Part shown: one piece after another, positions 1 through 9,617 of the stretch
How positions within the stretch are numbered: the stretch's first letter is position 1
Layout: each line of letters opens with the position of its first letter
Assembly: GCF_000011485.1 (NCBI RefSeq)
Contig: NC_005071.1
Location: 1,925,347-1,989,346 of the forward strand
Length of the DNA: 64,000 nucleotides
Direction: 5' to 3'
From: Prochlorococcus marinus str. MIT 9313
Lineage (GTDB): Bacteria > Cyanobacteriota > Cyanobacteriia > PCC-6307 > Cyanobiaceae
Made by a program: the position numbers and the translations under genes
The notes under the pieces: generated by a model
What the model saw: only the letters and a program-made list of their open reading frames with translations
Database searches by the model: none
What the model was told of the DNA's origin: nothing

Positions 1-273
1 GCGCTCCAGGAAGCACTCGACTGGCTCAGGCAGCAAGGAGATCCCGATGTGGATGGATTGCGCGACTGGTTGCTGGTATCTCACTTACAAGTAGGTGGTG
101 AACCATGGGCAGAACTACTGGCAAGTCAGGACAACGCCTTAGCGACGATCGAGGTTGCCAGGGCTCGCGGTAGCAAATGCGAACGCTGTTGGCACTACGA
201 AACTGATGTCGGCCAGCACACGACACATCCCACCCTTTGCGGACGCTGCGTGGGCGTGCTCGAACATCAATAA
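1..273 (+). CDS. ileS: Isoleucyl-tRNA synthetase, C-terminal end (partial)
   Basis: This is the last 90 residues of a gene that begins before the window; the frame is open from base 1 to TAA at 271. The tail contains C-E-R-C-W and, about 20 residues later, C-G-R-C, the zinc-binding C-terminal module of bacterial IleRS. The enzyme charges tRNA-Ile with isoleucine in the cytoplasm. The region before the cysteines ([11 protein letters not shown]) matches the usual helical C-terminal domain. A hairpin with a long G tract follows at once. Identification is firm for the zinc module, although only the end of the protein is visible. Confidence 0.9.
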   Translation, partial: ALQEALDWLRQQGDPDVDGLRDWLLVSHLQVGGEPWAELLASQDNALATIEVARARGSKCERCWHYETDVGQHTTHPTLCGRCVGVLEHQ

Positions 274-309
274 AAAAAAAAGGGGGGGGGGCTCCACGAC
301 AGCCCCCCC
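272..309 (-). terminator. GC hairpin next to a ten-base A/T tract
   Basis: Ten A (272-281) and ten G (282-291) are followed by a 9-bp stem GGGGGGGCT / AGCCCCCCC (285-293 and 301-309) with a 7-base loop. Read on the minus strand the hairpin runs into ten T, as in a Rho-independent terminator, and could end transcripts from the small minus-strand gene at 542-763. On the plus strand the hairpin directly follows ileS but lacks a T run. Confidence 0.55.
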
Positions 310-541
310 ATCCATCACAACCATGTCACCACCAATGTCATCAGCACTGAGCCTTTGCGTCACTAGCGATATCCAGAGGCTTATCCAAGTCAATGCGGTG
401 ATGACATCAGCTCACAAGCAGCACACACGCATCCAGAACGGCAGTCATTGAACATTCTGCTTGAAAAAGCAAAACTCAAAGCATCGAAAGGGTGCCAAAA
501 AATCATTCAATCGCGCAGTGGATTCAATGATCAAGCCTCCA

Positions 542-763
542 TCAAAAAGCTCCAGTAGCAGAATCCGGCAATGGCATAGGGTCAACGTCAGGCAAACCAG
601 ATAGAAAAGATGTCTCTTCTTTGCTCGCCTGCTCTAAAAGGCCTGCATTCGAATTTGTATTAGCTTCTGCGGAAGGTGATCCACAGATAACCGCAGCAAT
701 ACAAATTGCAGCAATCAGCGTAAAGAACTTGTCGGTAATCAGCTCGGCTTTGTCGAATGTCAT
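542..763 (-). CDS. Small secreted protein of unknown function
   Basis: A 73-residue protein that I do not recognise. Residues about 12-34 form a hydrophobic segment (FFTLIAAICIAAVICG) followed by small residues (SPSAEA), a typical Sec signal peptide with likely cleavage after A-E-A. The mature part would be only about 40 residues, acidic and proline-containing at its end. AGGACA sits directly before the ATG and can act as ribosome-binding site. An inverted repeat lies just upstream at 781-797, and a T-tract hairpin lies downstream at 272-309, so the unit looks like a free-standing gene. No function is inferred. Confidence 0.5.
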   Translation of the reverse strand: MTFDKAELITDKFFTLIAAICIAAVICGSPSAEANTNSNAGLLEQASKEETSFLSGLPDVDPMPLPDSATGAF

Positions 764-780
764 TGTCCTGATTTGGTTGT

Positions 781-797
781 GAGGACAACCTGTCCTC
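781..797. promoter_or_regulatory. Inverted repeat upstream of the small secreted-protein gene
   Basis: GAGGACA and TGTCCTC form a perfect 7-bp inverted repeat with a 3-base spacer, 18 bases upstream of the start codon at 763. The same TGTCCT word occurs again at 764-769, where on the coding strand it is the ribosome-binding site. It could be an operator or a leader hairpin; neither can be shown from sequence alone. Confidence 0.3.
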
Positions 798-900
798 GAT
801 GCACATAGCTTCTCTGCAAGTTCTCTGTGTTGTGTTGACGCGCCGCAAGACCTGAGGTGATTTTGCTCACAGCTCCTCTATCGCATCAAAGGCAATAGGG

Positions 901-1512
901 TCAGAATTCACCAGCAACCCGACCCTGACGGGGAAGTCGCACCAGGAGCCACTGCAGCAAGCCCACGACATAAGCCACCAAGGCCACATAACCAATAAAT
1001 GCGGCGACCGCTTCGGTCCACTGTCCACCGAAAACGAAATCGAACAGTCGCTCCGCAACCCGATGCAACCCCTGCGGAGCCTCAAGCCAGACGCGACAAT
1101 TAGCCCCTGCAACGTCCTTGACGCAAGCAAGACTGGTTGACGCCATAGCCGCGGCCATTAGACCGAATCCGCTCAGAGCCCAGCGCCAAATACGCACCGT
1201 TAATGGCAGAGGCCGCCAGGGGGGTAAATCGGCAAGCTCCTCATTAAGGTCTACCCAAAACCAAACTGAAGCCACCATCAACAAGGGTGCCAAAAAGGTC
1301 GTCAGATAACCAATAGGCCTTTGATCGGTCAGCAACAGCACGCTGATGGCTAGCAAACTGGCAATCTTCCAATAGATGGTCAGTAAACGCACCATCGAAG
1401 CCTCCCGACGCACCGAAGCCCAGATCAACAAAACAAATGGCAGGCCCAGTGCAAACATTGCCGCAAGGCGGTAGGTCAGCCAGACCAGAGTGCGATAGGG
1501 GAGTTCAGGCAC
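901..1512 (-). CDS. DUF3177 family membrane protein
   Basis: A 203-residue protein with about five hydrophobic segments (near residues 13-35, 45-62, 65-85, 110-130 and 165-190), so an inner- or thylakoid-membrane protein. Its sequence fits DUF3177, a cyanobacterial family without assigned function, including the N-terminal pattern PYRTLVWLTYRLA. It is divergent from the FIST-domain gene that starts at 1583, and the roughly 70 bases between them must hold both promoters. Length is normal for the family as I know it. Function is unknown. Confidence 0.75.
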   Translation of the reverse strand: MPELPYRTLVWLTYRLAAMFALGLPFVLLIWASVRREASMVRLLTIYWKIASLLAISVLLLTDQRPIGYLTTFLAPLLMVASVWFWVDLNEELADLPPWRPLPLTVRIWRWALSGFGLMAAAMASTSLACVKDVAGANCRVWLEAPQGLHRVAERLFDFVFGGQWTEAVAAFIGYVALVAYVVGLLQWLLVRLPRQGRVAGEF

Positions 1513-1582
1513 TTAGGAGGTTCGTGAAGGCGTCATTATCAATGCTGGCCTGAGTTCCGTCAGTGTTGTTAGGGTCCAATTC

Positions 1583-2872
1583 ATGGAGCCCTTCTCTCCG
1601 CTCAATTGGTTCAGACGCAGCTCATCCCAGGCCAGCTGCCGAACGGCATTGTCCAGCCAACCTTCCCTTGAAGCTGCGGTTAACGAGGTGGCGGCAGCCC
1701 TGGCGGGGGGCAGCTCGGCCGATCTAGCACTCGTCTTTGCCTCCACCCACTACGCCAGCGATCTACAGCGATTGCTGCCTTTATTGCAGCGTCGACTGAA
1801 AGCAACCCACTGGTTGGGGTGTGCCGGTGGAGGCGTGATTGGCACCACAGCCAAAGGGAATGCCTCAGAGCTCGAAAAAGAACCTGCTCTCAGCATCACC
1901 ATGCTGCAGCTGCCAGGAGCCATTCTCAAGCCCTTCTACCTTGAAACCCAGTCATTACCAGACCTAGATGGACCAGCTCAGCACTGGCAAGAATGGGTTG
2001 GAGCTGATCCTTTCAATGCCCGCAGCATGTTGCTGCTTGTGGATCCCAGCTCACGCTCAATCAATGATCTCATTAGCGGCCTGGATTACGCCTACCCAAC
2101 CACGACCAAACTCGGTGGCATTGCCGGCCCTCATAATGCCCCTCATGGCTCCCTGTTCTTTGACGACCGCGTTGTCATGGGCGCCGTTGGCTGCAGCTTT
2201 GGGGGCGACTGGAATCTGGAAGTCGTGGTCGCACAGGGTTGCAAACCGATTGGTCCTGTGTTCGCCATTGAACAGGTGCAAAAAAATATTCTTTTGGAGC
2301 TCAGTCACGAAAACCAGCGGGACAGTCCGATGGCCTGCCTACAACGCGTGTTAGATGATCTCTCAGAAGAAGAACGAGAGATGGTCCGGCATTCACTTTT
2401 TTTAGGAATAGAACGACGCGATCTGGTGTTAGCAGGAACCGGAGCACCTCAGCCTCAAGGAGCTTTTTTGGTGAGGAACCTGATCGGAGTAGATCCCAAG
2501 AATGGTGCCGTTGCCGTCGCCGAGCAAATAAGAGCTGGCCAAAACGTGCAATTTCAGCTGCGGGAAGCTGAGGCCTCACGGCAAGAATCTGAGCTACTGC
2601 TCGGTGCCGCAAGAGAGCGCAATACCAGCCCCCCTCTCTTCGGCCTATTAATGGCTTGCCTCGGGCGAGGACATGGCCTCTACGGCGTACCCAATGGTGA
2701 TGTACACATCGCACGCAAACTGATGGCAGAACTACCTATCGCTGGAGTGTTCTGCAACGGTGAAATCGGCCCTGCCGGAGGCGTTGGCGCTACCCACATT
2801 CACGGTTACACGGCCTGCTGGGGTTTGCTTAGGCATGACCCCTCTTCCTCGGAACCAGCCAAATCGGTCTAA
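1583..2872 (+). CDS. FIST N- and C-domain protein
   Basis: A 429-residue soluble protein. Residues about 45-250 match the FIST N domain ([12 protein letters not shown], then [12 protein letters not shown] and TKLGGIAGP) and about 255-420 the FIST C domain, ending in [14 protein letters not shown] and a short tail. FIST domains are thought to be sensory, binding small ligands such as amino acids, and are often joined to signalling modules. Here the pair stands alone without kinase, cyclase or receptor domain, as in cyanobacterial homologues. The stop at 2870-2872 is followed within two bases by the GTG of trmB, so the two are probably co-transcribed. Confidence 0.8.
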   Translation: MEPFSPLNWFRRSSSQASCRTALSSQPSLEAAVNEVAAALAGGSSADLALVFASTHYASDLQRLLPLLQRRLKATHWLGCAGGGVIGTTAKGNASELEKEPALSITMLQLPGAILKPFYLETQSLPDLDGPAQHWQEWVGADPFNARSMLLLVDPSSRSINDLISGLDYAYPTTTKLGGIAGPHNAPHGSLFFDDRVVMGAVGCSFGGDWNLEVVVAQGCKPIGPVFAIEQVQKNILLELSHENQRDSPMACLQRVLDDLSEEEREMVRHSLFLGIERRDLVLAGTGAPQPQGAFLVRNLIGVDPKNGAVAVAEQIRAGQNVQFQLREAEASRQESELLLGAARERNTSPPLFGLLMACLGRGHGLYGVPNGDVHIARKLMAELPIAGVFCNGEIGPAGGVGATHIHGYTACWGLLRHDPSSSEPAKSV

Positions 2873-2874
2873 GT

Positions 2875-3585
2875 GTGCGCCAGCACGTCAATCCTCTCAG
2901 CCGTTTCTTCCAACTTCCAAGGCCACTGCCAAGCCCGGAAGAAATGTTTGCGCAATCCAGCCGCCCTCTCCATCTCGACATCGGTTGTGCTCGAGGTGGC
3001 TTCCTGTTAAGCCTGGCTCCACTTCAACCAGAGTGGAATCATGTGGGTGTTGAGATTCGCCACCCGCTTGTGCTTTCAGCGGAAAGGGATCGCCAAGAAC
3101 TCGAACTCGACAACCTCCGCTTCTTGTTCTGCAACGTCAATGTGAGCCTTGAGGAGTGGCTTGATGCCCTGCCTAGAGATCAGCTGCAATGGGTGTCCAT
3201 CCAGTTCCCAGACCCCTGGTTTAAACGTCGTCATCAGAAGCGCAGGGTGCTGCAACCCTCCCTGTTAATCGCCTTAGCAACAGCCCTGCAACCAGGCCGT
3301 GAACTCTTTATCCAGAGTGATGTGCTGTCTGTTATCGAGCCGATGGTGATGCTGATTGAACAAAGCAACTGTTTCGAGCGTCCTAAAAATGATTCCCATG
3401 CCTGGCAAAAGGCCAACCCACTGCCCGTGCCGACGGAGCGAGAACGTTATGTGCTCGATCAGGGCCTACAGGTTTACCGCAGGCTCTACCAACGCAACGA
3501 CCAACAAGCTCCTGAACTGTCCAACCTCGAAGCTTTATGGCAACAGGTCGATAATCCAAGTAAAGAAGAACATAGCGACTGCTGA
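2875..3585 (+). CDS. trmB: tRNA (guanine-46-N7)-methyltransferase
   Basis: A 236-residue SAM-dependent enzyme that methylates N7 of G46 in the tRNA variable loop. The SAM-binding motif is [13 protein letters not shown] near residues 32-44, followed by VGVEIR, and the family signature [15 protein letters not shown] lies near residues 108-122. The GTG start at 2875 is the first usable codon and begins right after the FIST-gene stop. The stop overlaps the next ATG by one base (TGATG). The gene is intact and of normal length; identification is secure. Confidence 0.94.
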   Translation: MRQHVNPLSRFFQLPRPLPSPEEMFAQSSRPLHLDIGCARGGFLLSLAPLQPEWNHVGVEIRHPLVLSAERDRQELELDNLRFLFCNVNVSLEEWLDALPRDQLQWVSIQFPDPWFKRRHQKRRVLQPSLLIALATALQPGRELFIQSDVLSVIEPMVMLIEQSNCFERPKNDSHAWQKANPLPVPTERERYVLDQGLQVYRRLYQRNDQQAPELSNLEALWQQVDNPSKEEHSDC

Positions 3586-4904
3586 TGCCTAAGACTGCGG
3601 CCCCACAGCCCCTTCTACTGCGCTGGCAGGGACACATTCCCTCCTCTGAGGCGATGCAAATGCGCCTGCAGTGGATTGCGGGGTTGCTGTTGATGATGCT
3701 CCTAGCAACCCTGCCCATGCTGACTCGAACCGGACTTGGACTAACAATCCTCGCGGCCGGAGCGTTATGGATCATCTGGGGCTGCGTGACACCAGCTGGC
3801 CGAATTGGAAGCATCAGTAGCTGTTTACTTGTGTTTTTCGCTATTGCATGTCTCGCCACAGGGTTCTCACCCGTTCCATTAGCAGCTGCCAAAGGATTGA
3901 TCAAACTCATCAGCTACCTGGGGGTGTACGCACTGATGCGACAGCTACTAGCCACCAGTAGCGACTGGTGGGATCGCCTGGTGGCTGCCCTCCTAACCGG
4001 CGAACTGATCTCTTCTGTGATCGCAATCAGGCAGCTCTATGCCCCTGCTGAGGAAATGGCCCACTGGGCAGATCCCAATTCAGTGGCTGCAGGGACAGTG
4101 CGAATTTATGGTCCGCTTGGTAACCCCAACCTGCTAGCCGGCTATCTCATGCCCATCCTGCCGCTGGCCTTAGTAGCCCTACTGAGATGGCAAGGCTTGG
4201 GAGCAAAGCTTTACGCGATGGTCGCTCTAGGGCTTGGTATCACAGCAACCCTATTCAGCTTCAGCCGCGGTGGATGGCTAGGCATGCTTTCGGCTCTAGC
4301 TGTGATTTTGGTGCTGCTGCTGTTGCGCAGTACCAGCCACTGGCCTCTCGTCTGGCGTCGTCTGCTGCCCCTAATCGTGATTGTTTTAGGCACAGCCATG
4401 CTGGTGATAGCCGCAACCCAGATTGAGCCCATCCGCACCCGAATCACAAGCTTGATCGCAGGGCGAAGTGACAGCTCTAACAACTTCCGCATCAACGTTT
4501 GGCTATCAAGCCTTGAAATGATTCAGGCACGCCCGTGGCTGGGTATTGGCCCTGGCAACGCTGCCTTCAACAGGATCTATCCGCTCTTTCAACAGCCCAA
4601 ATTCAACGCCCTAAGTGCCTACTCTGTTCCCCTGGAAATCCTTGTAGAAACCGGACTGGCTGGCCTCATGGCAAGTCTCGCTCTAGTAATTACCGGCATG
4701 CGCAAGGGCCTCGCTGGCCTCAACTCAAATCATCCGCTGGCCCTCCCCGCTCTAGCAAGCCTGGCCGCCATCGCTGGGCTTGCGGTTCATGGCATCACAG
4801 ATACCATTTTTTTTCGACCTGAGGTTCAACTCGTGGGCTGGTTCTGCCTCGCCACACTGGCCCAAACACAGCCAGAACAAAAGCAACTCCAACAGACAGA
4901 GTGA
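3585..4904 (+). CDS. ictB: IctB family membrane protein (O-antigen ligase fold)
   Basis: A 439-residue protein with ten or more hydrophobic segments. The large loop with GPLGNPNLLAGYL near residue 180 and the later R-I-N-V-W and WLGIGPGN stretch (about 300-330) are typical of the IctB/O-antigen ligase-like family. IctB was first described in cyanobacteria as a putative inorganic-carbon transporter; the transport role has since been questioned, and the fold itself is that of Wzy-C ligases that join sugars on membrane lipids. Its tight coupling to trmB and to a sugar kinase does not decide between the two ideas. The annotation is by family only. Confidence 0.82.
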   Translation: MPKTAAPQPLLLRWQGHIPSSEAMQMRLQWIAGLLLMMLLATLPMLTRTGLGLTILAAGALWIIWGCVTPAGRIGSISSCLLVFFAIACLATGFSPVPLAAAKGLIKLISYLGVYALMRQLLATSSDWWDRLVAALLTGELISSVIAIRQLYAPAEEMAHWADPNSVAAGTVRIYGPLGNPNLLAGYLMPILPLALVALLRWQGLGAKLYAMVALGLGITATLFSFSRGGWLGMLSALAVILVLLLLRSTSHWPLVWRRLLPLIVIVLGTAMLVIAATQIEPIRTRITSLIAGRSDSSNNFRINVWLSSLEMIQARPWLGIGPGNAAFNRIYPLFQQPKFNALSAYSVPLEILVETGLAGLMASLALVITGMRKGLAGLNSNHPLALPALASLAAIAGLAVHGITDTIFFRPEVQLVGWFCLATLAQTQPEQKQLQQTE

Positions 4905-5863
4905 ACGGCCTTTTCCTTGCAGGCTTTGATGCAGGCCAAACACAAACCCGATGCCGCCTAAGCCGCTGGCATCAAAATCAATGGTTGCCGATTGCAGAGG
5001 GCCTCGGCAGCGGCGTCATTCACCTGCACGCCTCTGACGGTGAAGAACACTTTGAGAAAGCACTGCGAAGCAGCTTCAGCAAGGCTGTCGGCAATGCTGG
5101 ATTGAGATCTGAAAAAGCTCTGATCTCTGCAGCGGCCGTCGGAGCAAGCGGAATAGAACATGACACCCCACTGCAAGAGCAAGCGCAGCACTTGCTCGCG
5201 CGTTGTCTAAACATCCCATCAAACCAATGCCTAGCAACTGGGGATGAACGCATTGCCCTGCATGGGGCCTTCCCCCAAGACGCAGGCATTGTGTTGATCA
5301 GTGGCACCGGCATGATCTGCATCGGGCGAAACGATCAAGGAAAAGAACAACGCTGTGGCGGCTGGGGTTGGCTACTTGATGAGGGTGGCTCAGCTCAAAA
5401 CCTCGGACAAAAGGGGCTACAGCTCAGCCTGCGCATGGCCGATGGCCGTATCCCCGATCGACCTCTACGCGAGAAACTCTGGCGCGCTCTCAATTGCTCA
5501 TCGGCAGCAGCTATCAAAGCCCTTGTTGTGCAGCCCAGTTTCGGTGCTGCCGGGTTTGCTCAACTCGCCCCACTCGTCGTTGCAGAAGCTCAGGTAGGCG
5601 ATAAGGATGCCATCGCAATCCTTGAACAATCAGCCCACTGCATCGCCGAAGCGATCGCAGGAGTTGCCCAAAGCCTTGAGTTATCGGCTCCCAAGATCTG
5701 TGGCAACGGCGGAGCCTTTGAACATCTACAACCCTTTCGCGAGCTGATCGAGCAAGCCATTGCCAAGCGACTGCCTACTGCAAGCTGGATCAAAGGCCAG
5801 GGGGATGCTCTGGATGGTGCTCTGCAGCTTGCACTTCGCCAACTCAAACGCAACCCCGATTGA
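4901..5863 (+). CDS. BadF/BadG-type ATPase, probable N-acetylglucosamine kinase
   Basis: A 320-residue member of the ASKHA sugar-kinase superfamily. The first phosphate motif is GFDAGQTQTRCRLS (residues 8-21); the second is LISGTGMICIGRN (about 131-143), followed by GGWGWLLDEGGSA, which is characteristic of N-acetylglucosamine kinases of the BadF/BcrA group. It likely phosphorylates an amino sugar, possibly recycled from peptidoglycan. The GTG start overlaps the ictB stop (GTGA). Its 3' end overlaps convergent glmM by 20 bases. Substrate is inferred from family resemblance and from the adjacent amino-sugar gene. Confidence 0.75.
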   Translation: MNGLFLAGFDAGQTQTRCRLSRWHQNQWLPIAEGLGSGVIHLHASDGEEHFEKALRSSFSKAVGNAGLRSEKALISAAAVGASGIEHDTPLQEQAQHLLARCLNIPSNQCLATGDERIALHGAFPQDAGIVLISGTGMICIGRNDQGKEQRCGGWGWLLDEGGSAQNLGQKGLQLSLRMADGRIPDRPLREKLWRALNCSSAAAIKALVVQPSFGAAGFAQLAPLVVAEAQVGDKDAIAILEQSAHCIAEAIAGVAQSLELSAPKICGNGGAFEHLQPFRELIEQAIAKRLPTASWIKGQGDALDGALQLALRQLKRNPD

Positions 5864-7250
5864 GGTGTTGCTCGGCAAGGTCGGCCAACTGTGCTGTCCA
5901 GAACTCCACGGCAGCAGAATCCGCCGCTTCAATCATCACTCTTAACAACGGCTCCGTTCCACTCGCCCTTACCAAGACTCGGCCATCTTCACCCATGGCT
6001 GCTTCTGCCGCCAAGACCGCCTCCTGCAGAGGCTCACAATGCTGCCAACCCATACGTCGTTCCAAATCAGGAACGCGCACATTGACCAACTTTTGTGGGA
6101 ACGCCTGGAAACTCTGATCCAACCACTCACCAAGACTCAGCCCCCTGCCATGACAGAGAGTGGCAAGCTGCAAAGCAGTGAGCACACCATCACCACAAAG
6201 GCCATGAGCTGCTGAAAGGATATGGCCAGACTGTTCACCACCTAAAGCAGCATTGCTCTCCACCATGGCGGCATAGACATGCTGATCACCTACCGGCGTG
6301 CGTTCAAGAACCCCACCTCTTTGCTGCCAAGCCCTCTCAAATCCGAGATTCGACATCACCGTGGCCACAAGCCTTTGTTGAGGTAAAGCCTGCCGATCCT
6401 GAAGGTCTGATCCCCAGAGGTAGAGCACATGGTCACCATCGACGACGCGACCGTGTCCATCCAAAGCCAGCATCCGATCAGCATCCCCATCAAAGGCAAA
6501 GCCCATGATCGCGCCGCGCTCAATCACAGCTCGACGCAACGGCTCGAGCTGGGTAGAACCACAACCGACATTGATGCGCCTGCCATCCGGTTCACCATGC
6601 AACACAGTGAGATCAGCCCCAAGGGCCGCAAACACCTCAGCACCACAGGCTGTTGCCGCTCCCCAGCAGAGATCAAGCACAATGGGCACGCCATCCAGGC
6701 GTTGATGCAGCACTGAGGCAAGCAGGGCATCGCGATAGTGGCTAAGAAGCTCGTTGCGCTGATAAGCAGGGCCGCAACTCGTGATCGTTGGTCGACCTTT
6801 GTCACCAATGGCCTCGCCGCGAAGCCCCGCTTCGATGAGACCCTGCTTTGCTGGGCTTAATTTGGCACCATCGGCCCCAAACACCTTGATGCCATTGTCT
6901 TCAGGTGGGTTATGACTTGCTGAAACCATCAAACCGCCTGCAGCACCAAGCTTGCGAATTAATCCAGGCACAGCTGGGGTGGGACATAAGCCCAAGGTCC
7001 ACACTTCCCGCCCTGCAGCGGTTAAACCAGCCGTTAATGCCGAGGCCACCATGGCCCCACTGCTACGGGAATCCATCCCGATCAACACCGGGCCTTGATC
7101 AGGCAACACCTGACCACACCAGTAGCCCACCTGCAAAATAAACGCAGGCGTCAGCAACGTTCCGACCCGACCGCGAATGCCATCTGTGCCGAAGCTGGCC
7201 TGGGCCGTCCCGAGGGGAACACCTAAGGGGTCAAGAGCAGCAAAGACCAT
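5844..7250 (-). CDS. glmM: Phosphoglucosamine mutase
   Basis: A 468-residue alpha-D-phosphohexomutase that converts glucosamine-6-phosphate to glucosamine-1-phosphate on the route to UDP-GlcNAc, hence to peptidoglycan and LPS. Visible motifs: FGTDGIRG at 20-27; SASHNPPEDNGIK with the phospho-serine near residue 112; the metal loop DGDADRM near 255; GGEQSGH near 340; and the phosphate loop RASGTEPLLRVM near 430. The SHNP-PEDNGIK form favours GlmM over the second mutase at 52424-53887. Convergent with the kinase gene, with a 20-base overlap of coding ends. Confidence 0.92.
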   Translation of the reverse strand: MVFAALDPLGVPLGTAQASFGTDGIRGRVGTLLTPAFILQVGYWCGQVLPDQGPVLIGMDSRSSGAMVASALTAGLTAAGREVWTLGLCPTPAVPGLIRKLGAAGGLMVSASHNPPEDNGIKVFGADGAKLSPAKQGLIEAGLRGEAIGDKGRPTITSCGPAYQRNELLSHYRDALLASVLHQRLDGVPIVLDLCWGAATACGAEVFAALGADLTVLHGEPDGRRINVGCGSTQLEPLRRAVIERGAIMGFAFDGDADRMLALDGHGRVVDGDHVLYLWGSDLQDRQALPQQRLVATVMSNLGFERAWQQRGGVLERTPVGDQHVYAAMVESNAALGGEQSGHILSAAHGLCGDGVLTALQLATLCHGRGLSLGEWLDQSFQAFPQKLVNVRVPDLERRMGWQHCEPLQEAVLAAEAAMGEDGRVLVRASGTEPLLRVMIEAADSAAVEFWTAQLADLAEQHLNRGCV

Positions 7251-7583
7251 CAGGTCTCAAAAGTGGATTGAAGGTTAAAGGGCATGCGCCTGAGACTCAA
7301 GCGAGAGGGGACATGATCGAAGACAGTCTCAACGCCAAAAGCATGGGAGCCCAGAGCCAAGTAACGGGTTCAGGCACGCTTCAAACCACAACCAAAGCCA
7401 CAATCCATCAAGGCCACAACGGCATGGGCCAAAGCCAGCACAATCCCTCAACGAATCATGCCGCTTCCGCAACGGATGCACACTCAGAGCGGTGAGCCTG
7501 AGCAAGCGGCATCAATCCTTGCGAAGACTGCATCACACAACTGAACTTCATCACCACAGAATGCCAACAGTTTCTGCTCTGGC
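7251..7583. other. Divergent intergenic region, no gene recognised
   Basis: 333 bases separate the start of glmM (minus) from the first usable start of the transglycosylase gene (plus). An open frame of 75 codons at 7268-7495 on the plus strand is rich in Q, T, H and S, has no ribosome-binding site and resembles no protein I know, so I leave it out. The region should hold the promoters of both flanking genes, but I see no clear promoter pair. Confidence 0.5.
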
Positions 7584-9617
7584 GTGATCGCGAGCCCCTT
7601 TCGCGGATTCCCTCTACTCGGAGGTACAGCCCTACTCAGCTTGGCGGCAAGCCTCGCTGGGCAAGCCCTTTTAAAACCACAGCTCAAGCGACTTACGCCA
7701 AGAATGTCGCAAACAGAGCTCTGGCAGGCCTATCGCTGGTCAATCGATCCCCAGCAACGCCGAGATGCCTCATTGCTGCTCGTGAGCAAGACAAAAGGAT
7801 CAACCCTTAGGCATCAGAGGCTGTTGGCCGGCCAAGGCTGGGGGAACAGCCCCTTAGCAGCCGTTGCCCTCAAGCTGCAAGCCCAAACAGCCGAGCGTCT
7901 TGGGGAAAAATCAAAGGCCAATCATCTTTGGCAAAGCCTGCTGAAACGTTTTCCAAACACGACGACGGCTGCTGATGCGTATTACAGCCTCGGGCGCCAT
8001 AACCCTGAACTGCGTCAGCAACTCCTTCAGCAACATCCTGCTCATCCAGCGGCACTAGCCAGCGCAATTGAACTGGATACCAGCAACAGTCGCCATCAAA
8101 GAGCCATTCATCTCACGCGTTGGGGGGTCTTCTGGCCAGGTGCCGCAGAAGTCCTACGCAGCGCCTGCAGCGCTCCGGCAAGGAACGGACATTCAAACCA
8201 AGAGCGACAAGAACTAGCCCTTGGTCTTGCACAACTAGGCGACGGCAGAACAGCCCTGAGCTGCCTACAAGAACAACCCCCTGATCCTGCAGCAGCCCTA
8301 GCCATTGGCCAGACACTGCTACGAGGCAATAAGGAGGAACAACTCCAGGGCGAATCTCTGCTCTTGAAGCTGGCTCAAGATGATCCAAAGGCTGCTGAAA
8401 GCCTTGAAGCGGTGAGCCTGCTCAGTGAACCTCTTCATCCGAAGGCGACTCTGCTGAAGTCCTTGCCGCCTGCCCTTGCTGATCGTTCCCCCAGCGTGGC
8501 GGCAGCCCGCGTACGCCTCGAAAATGGGATCCAAGCAGACGAGGTGTTTCAACGCTGGCCTGATAGTCCTGCTAGCTGGCAACTGCAATGGGATCTGAGC
8601 CGAGACGCTCTGCTGAAAGAGCAATGGAACAAGGCCCAATCGATTCTCGAAAGCATCCCAAGCCAAAAATTGCCGGAGCCCCTCGCCGCTAGGCAACAGT
8701 TCTGGATCGGATTCACTGCCTCCAAACAGGGTCGCAATCGAGAGGCCACCCAGATCTGGGAAAAGCTGCTCCGATCCCATCCCAATGGGTACTACACCTG
8801 GCGCGCCCAGGCACGCCTTGGTCGAGCTGATCTTCCTGCACTGCAAGGGCAACCCGTATCAATTGCGAACCCTGAGCTCCCATCCTGGACCCCACTAGGC
8901 AGTGGAGAAAAGCTTGTAGACGAACTCTGGCGACTTGGTCTCGCAATGGAGGCCTGGGAAACGTGGCGGACTCTGAGGGTTGAAGTCGATCGCGCACAAC
9001 ATGATCCCAACACCAGGATGGTGGAAGGGCGGCTCAGGATGGCCGTCGGCGATAACTGGACGGGGCTAAGTCAGCTCTGGCGAACAAGCCTGCGACTCGT
9101 AGGAGAGGACTGCCACACACGCCAACTGCTCCATCACAGCCAACATCCATATCGCTTTTGGCCTGAGATCAAAAAAGCGAGTCACCGCAGTGACGTCCGA
9201 GCTGAACTATTGCTGGCCATAGCAAAGCAAGAATCACGCTTCTCGCCAGGCGTGGAGTCTCCAGTAGGCGCAATAGGGCTGATGCAACTGATGCCGGAAA
9301 CAGCGGCAGAACTCAGCGATAGCCCTCTGAACAAGCAAGTGCTGTCCACTCCTGAAACCAATATTGAACTTGGGGCCCGTTACCTAGCAATGCTGCTGAA
9401 GCAATGGCAAGGCAATCCATGGCTGGCAGTGGGCAGTTACAACGCAGGGCCCGCTGCAGTAGCCGACTGGCTAACCCCAGAACTGGCTGCGGACCCTGAG
9501 CTCTGGGTAGAACGAATCCCTTACCCAGAGACACGCCTGTATACAAAAAAAGTTCTCGGCAACCTCTGGAGCTATTTAGGCCTATCCAGCAAAAAGCTTT
9601 GCGAGACTGAGATGTAA
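7584..9617 (+). CDS. Soluble-type lytic murein transglycosylase
   Basis: A 677-residue protein resembling Slt70. The N terminus (LLGGTALLSLAASLAGQALL) is a signal peptide or membrane anchor, the middle about 450 residues are helical repeats typical of the superhelical U and L domains, and the C-terminal catalytic SLT domain spans about 525-640. In it AIAKQESRFSPGVESPVGAIGLMQ holds the catalytic Glu, followed by ETNIELGARYL and the SYNAGPAAV motif. The enzyme cleaves the MurNAc-GlcNAc bond of peptidoglycan in the periplasm. The GTG start at 7584 is provisional because no good ribosome-binding site is seen. Its end overlaps the next, convergent gene by 36 bases. Confidence 0.87.
   Translation: MIASPFRGFPLLGGTALLSLAASLAGQALLKPQLKRLTPRMSQTELWQAYRWSIDPQQRRDASLLLVSKTKGSTLRHQRLLAGQGWGNSPLAAVALKLQAQTAERLGEKSKANHLWQSLLKRFPNTTTAADAYYSLGRHNPELRQQLLQQHPAHPAALASAIELDTSNSRHQRAIHLTRWGVFWPGAAEVLRSACSAPARNGHSNQERQELALGLAQLGDGRTALSCLQEQPPDPAAALAIGQTLLRGNKEEQLQGESLLLKLAQDDPKAAESLEAVSLLSEPLHPKATLLKSLPPALADRSPSVAAARVRLENGIQADEVFQRWPDSPASWQLQWDLSRDALLKEQWNKAQSILESIPSQKLPEPLAARQQFWIGFTASKQGRNREATQIWEKLLRSHPNGYYTWRAQARLGRADLPALQGQPVSIANPELPSWTPLGSGEKLVDELWRLGLAMEAWETWRTLRVEVDRAQHDPNTRMVEGRLRMAVGDNWTGLSQLWRTSLRLVGEDCHTRQLLHHSQHPYRFWPEIKKASHRSDVRAELLLAIAKQESRFSPGVESPVGAIGLMQLMPETAAELSDSPLNKQVLSTPETNIELGARYLAMLLKQWQGNPWLAVGSYNAGPAAVADWLTPELAADPELWVERIPYPETRLYTKKVLGNLWSYLGLSSKKLCETEM

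Noticed and set aside
155-451. 98-codon open frame on the plus strand after ileS
   Set aside because: It starts inside ileS in another frame, runs through the homopolymer hairpin and has low-complexity T/S/H-rich sequence without a ribosome-binding site.
7268-7495. 75-codon open frame between glmM and the transglycosylase gene
   Set aside because: Composition is unlike a folded protein (Q, T, H, S, G), no ribosome-binding site, no resemblance to any family.
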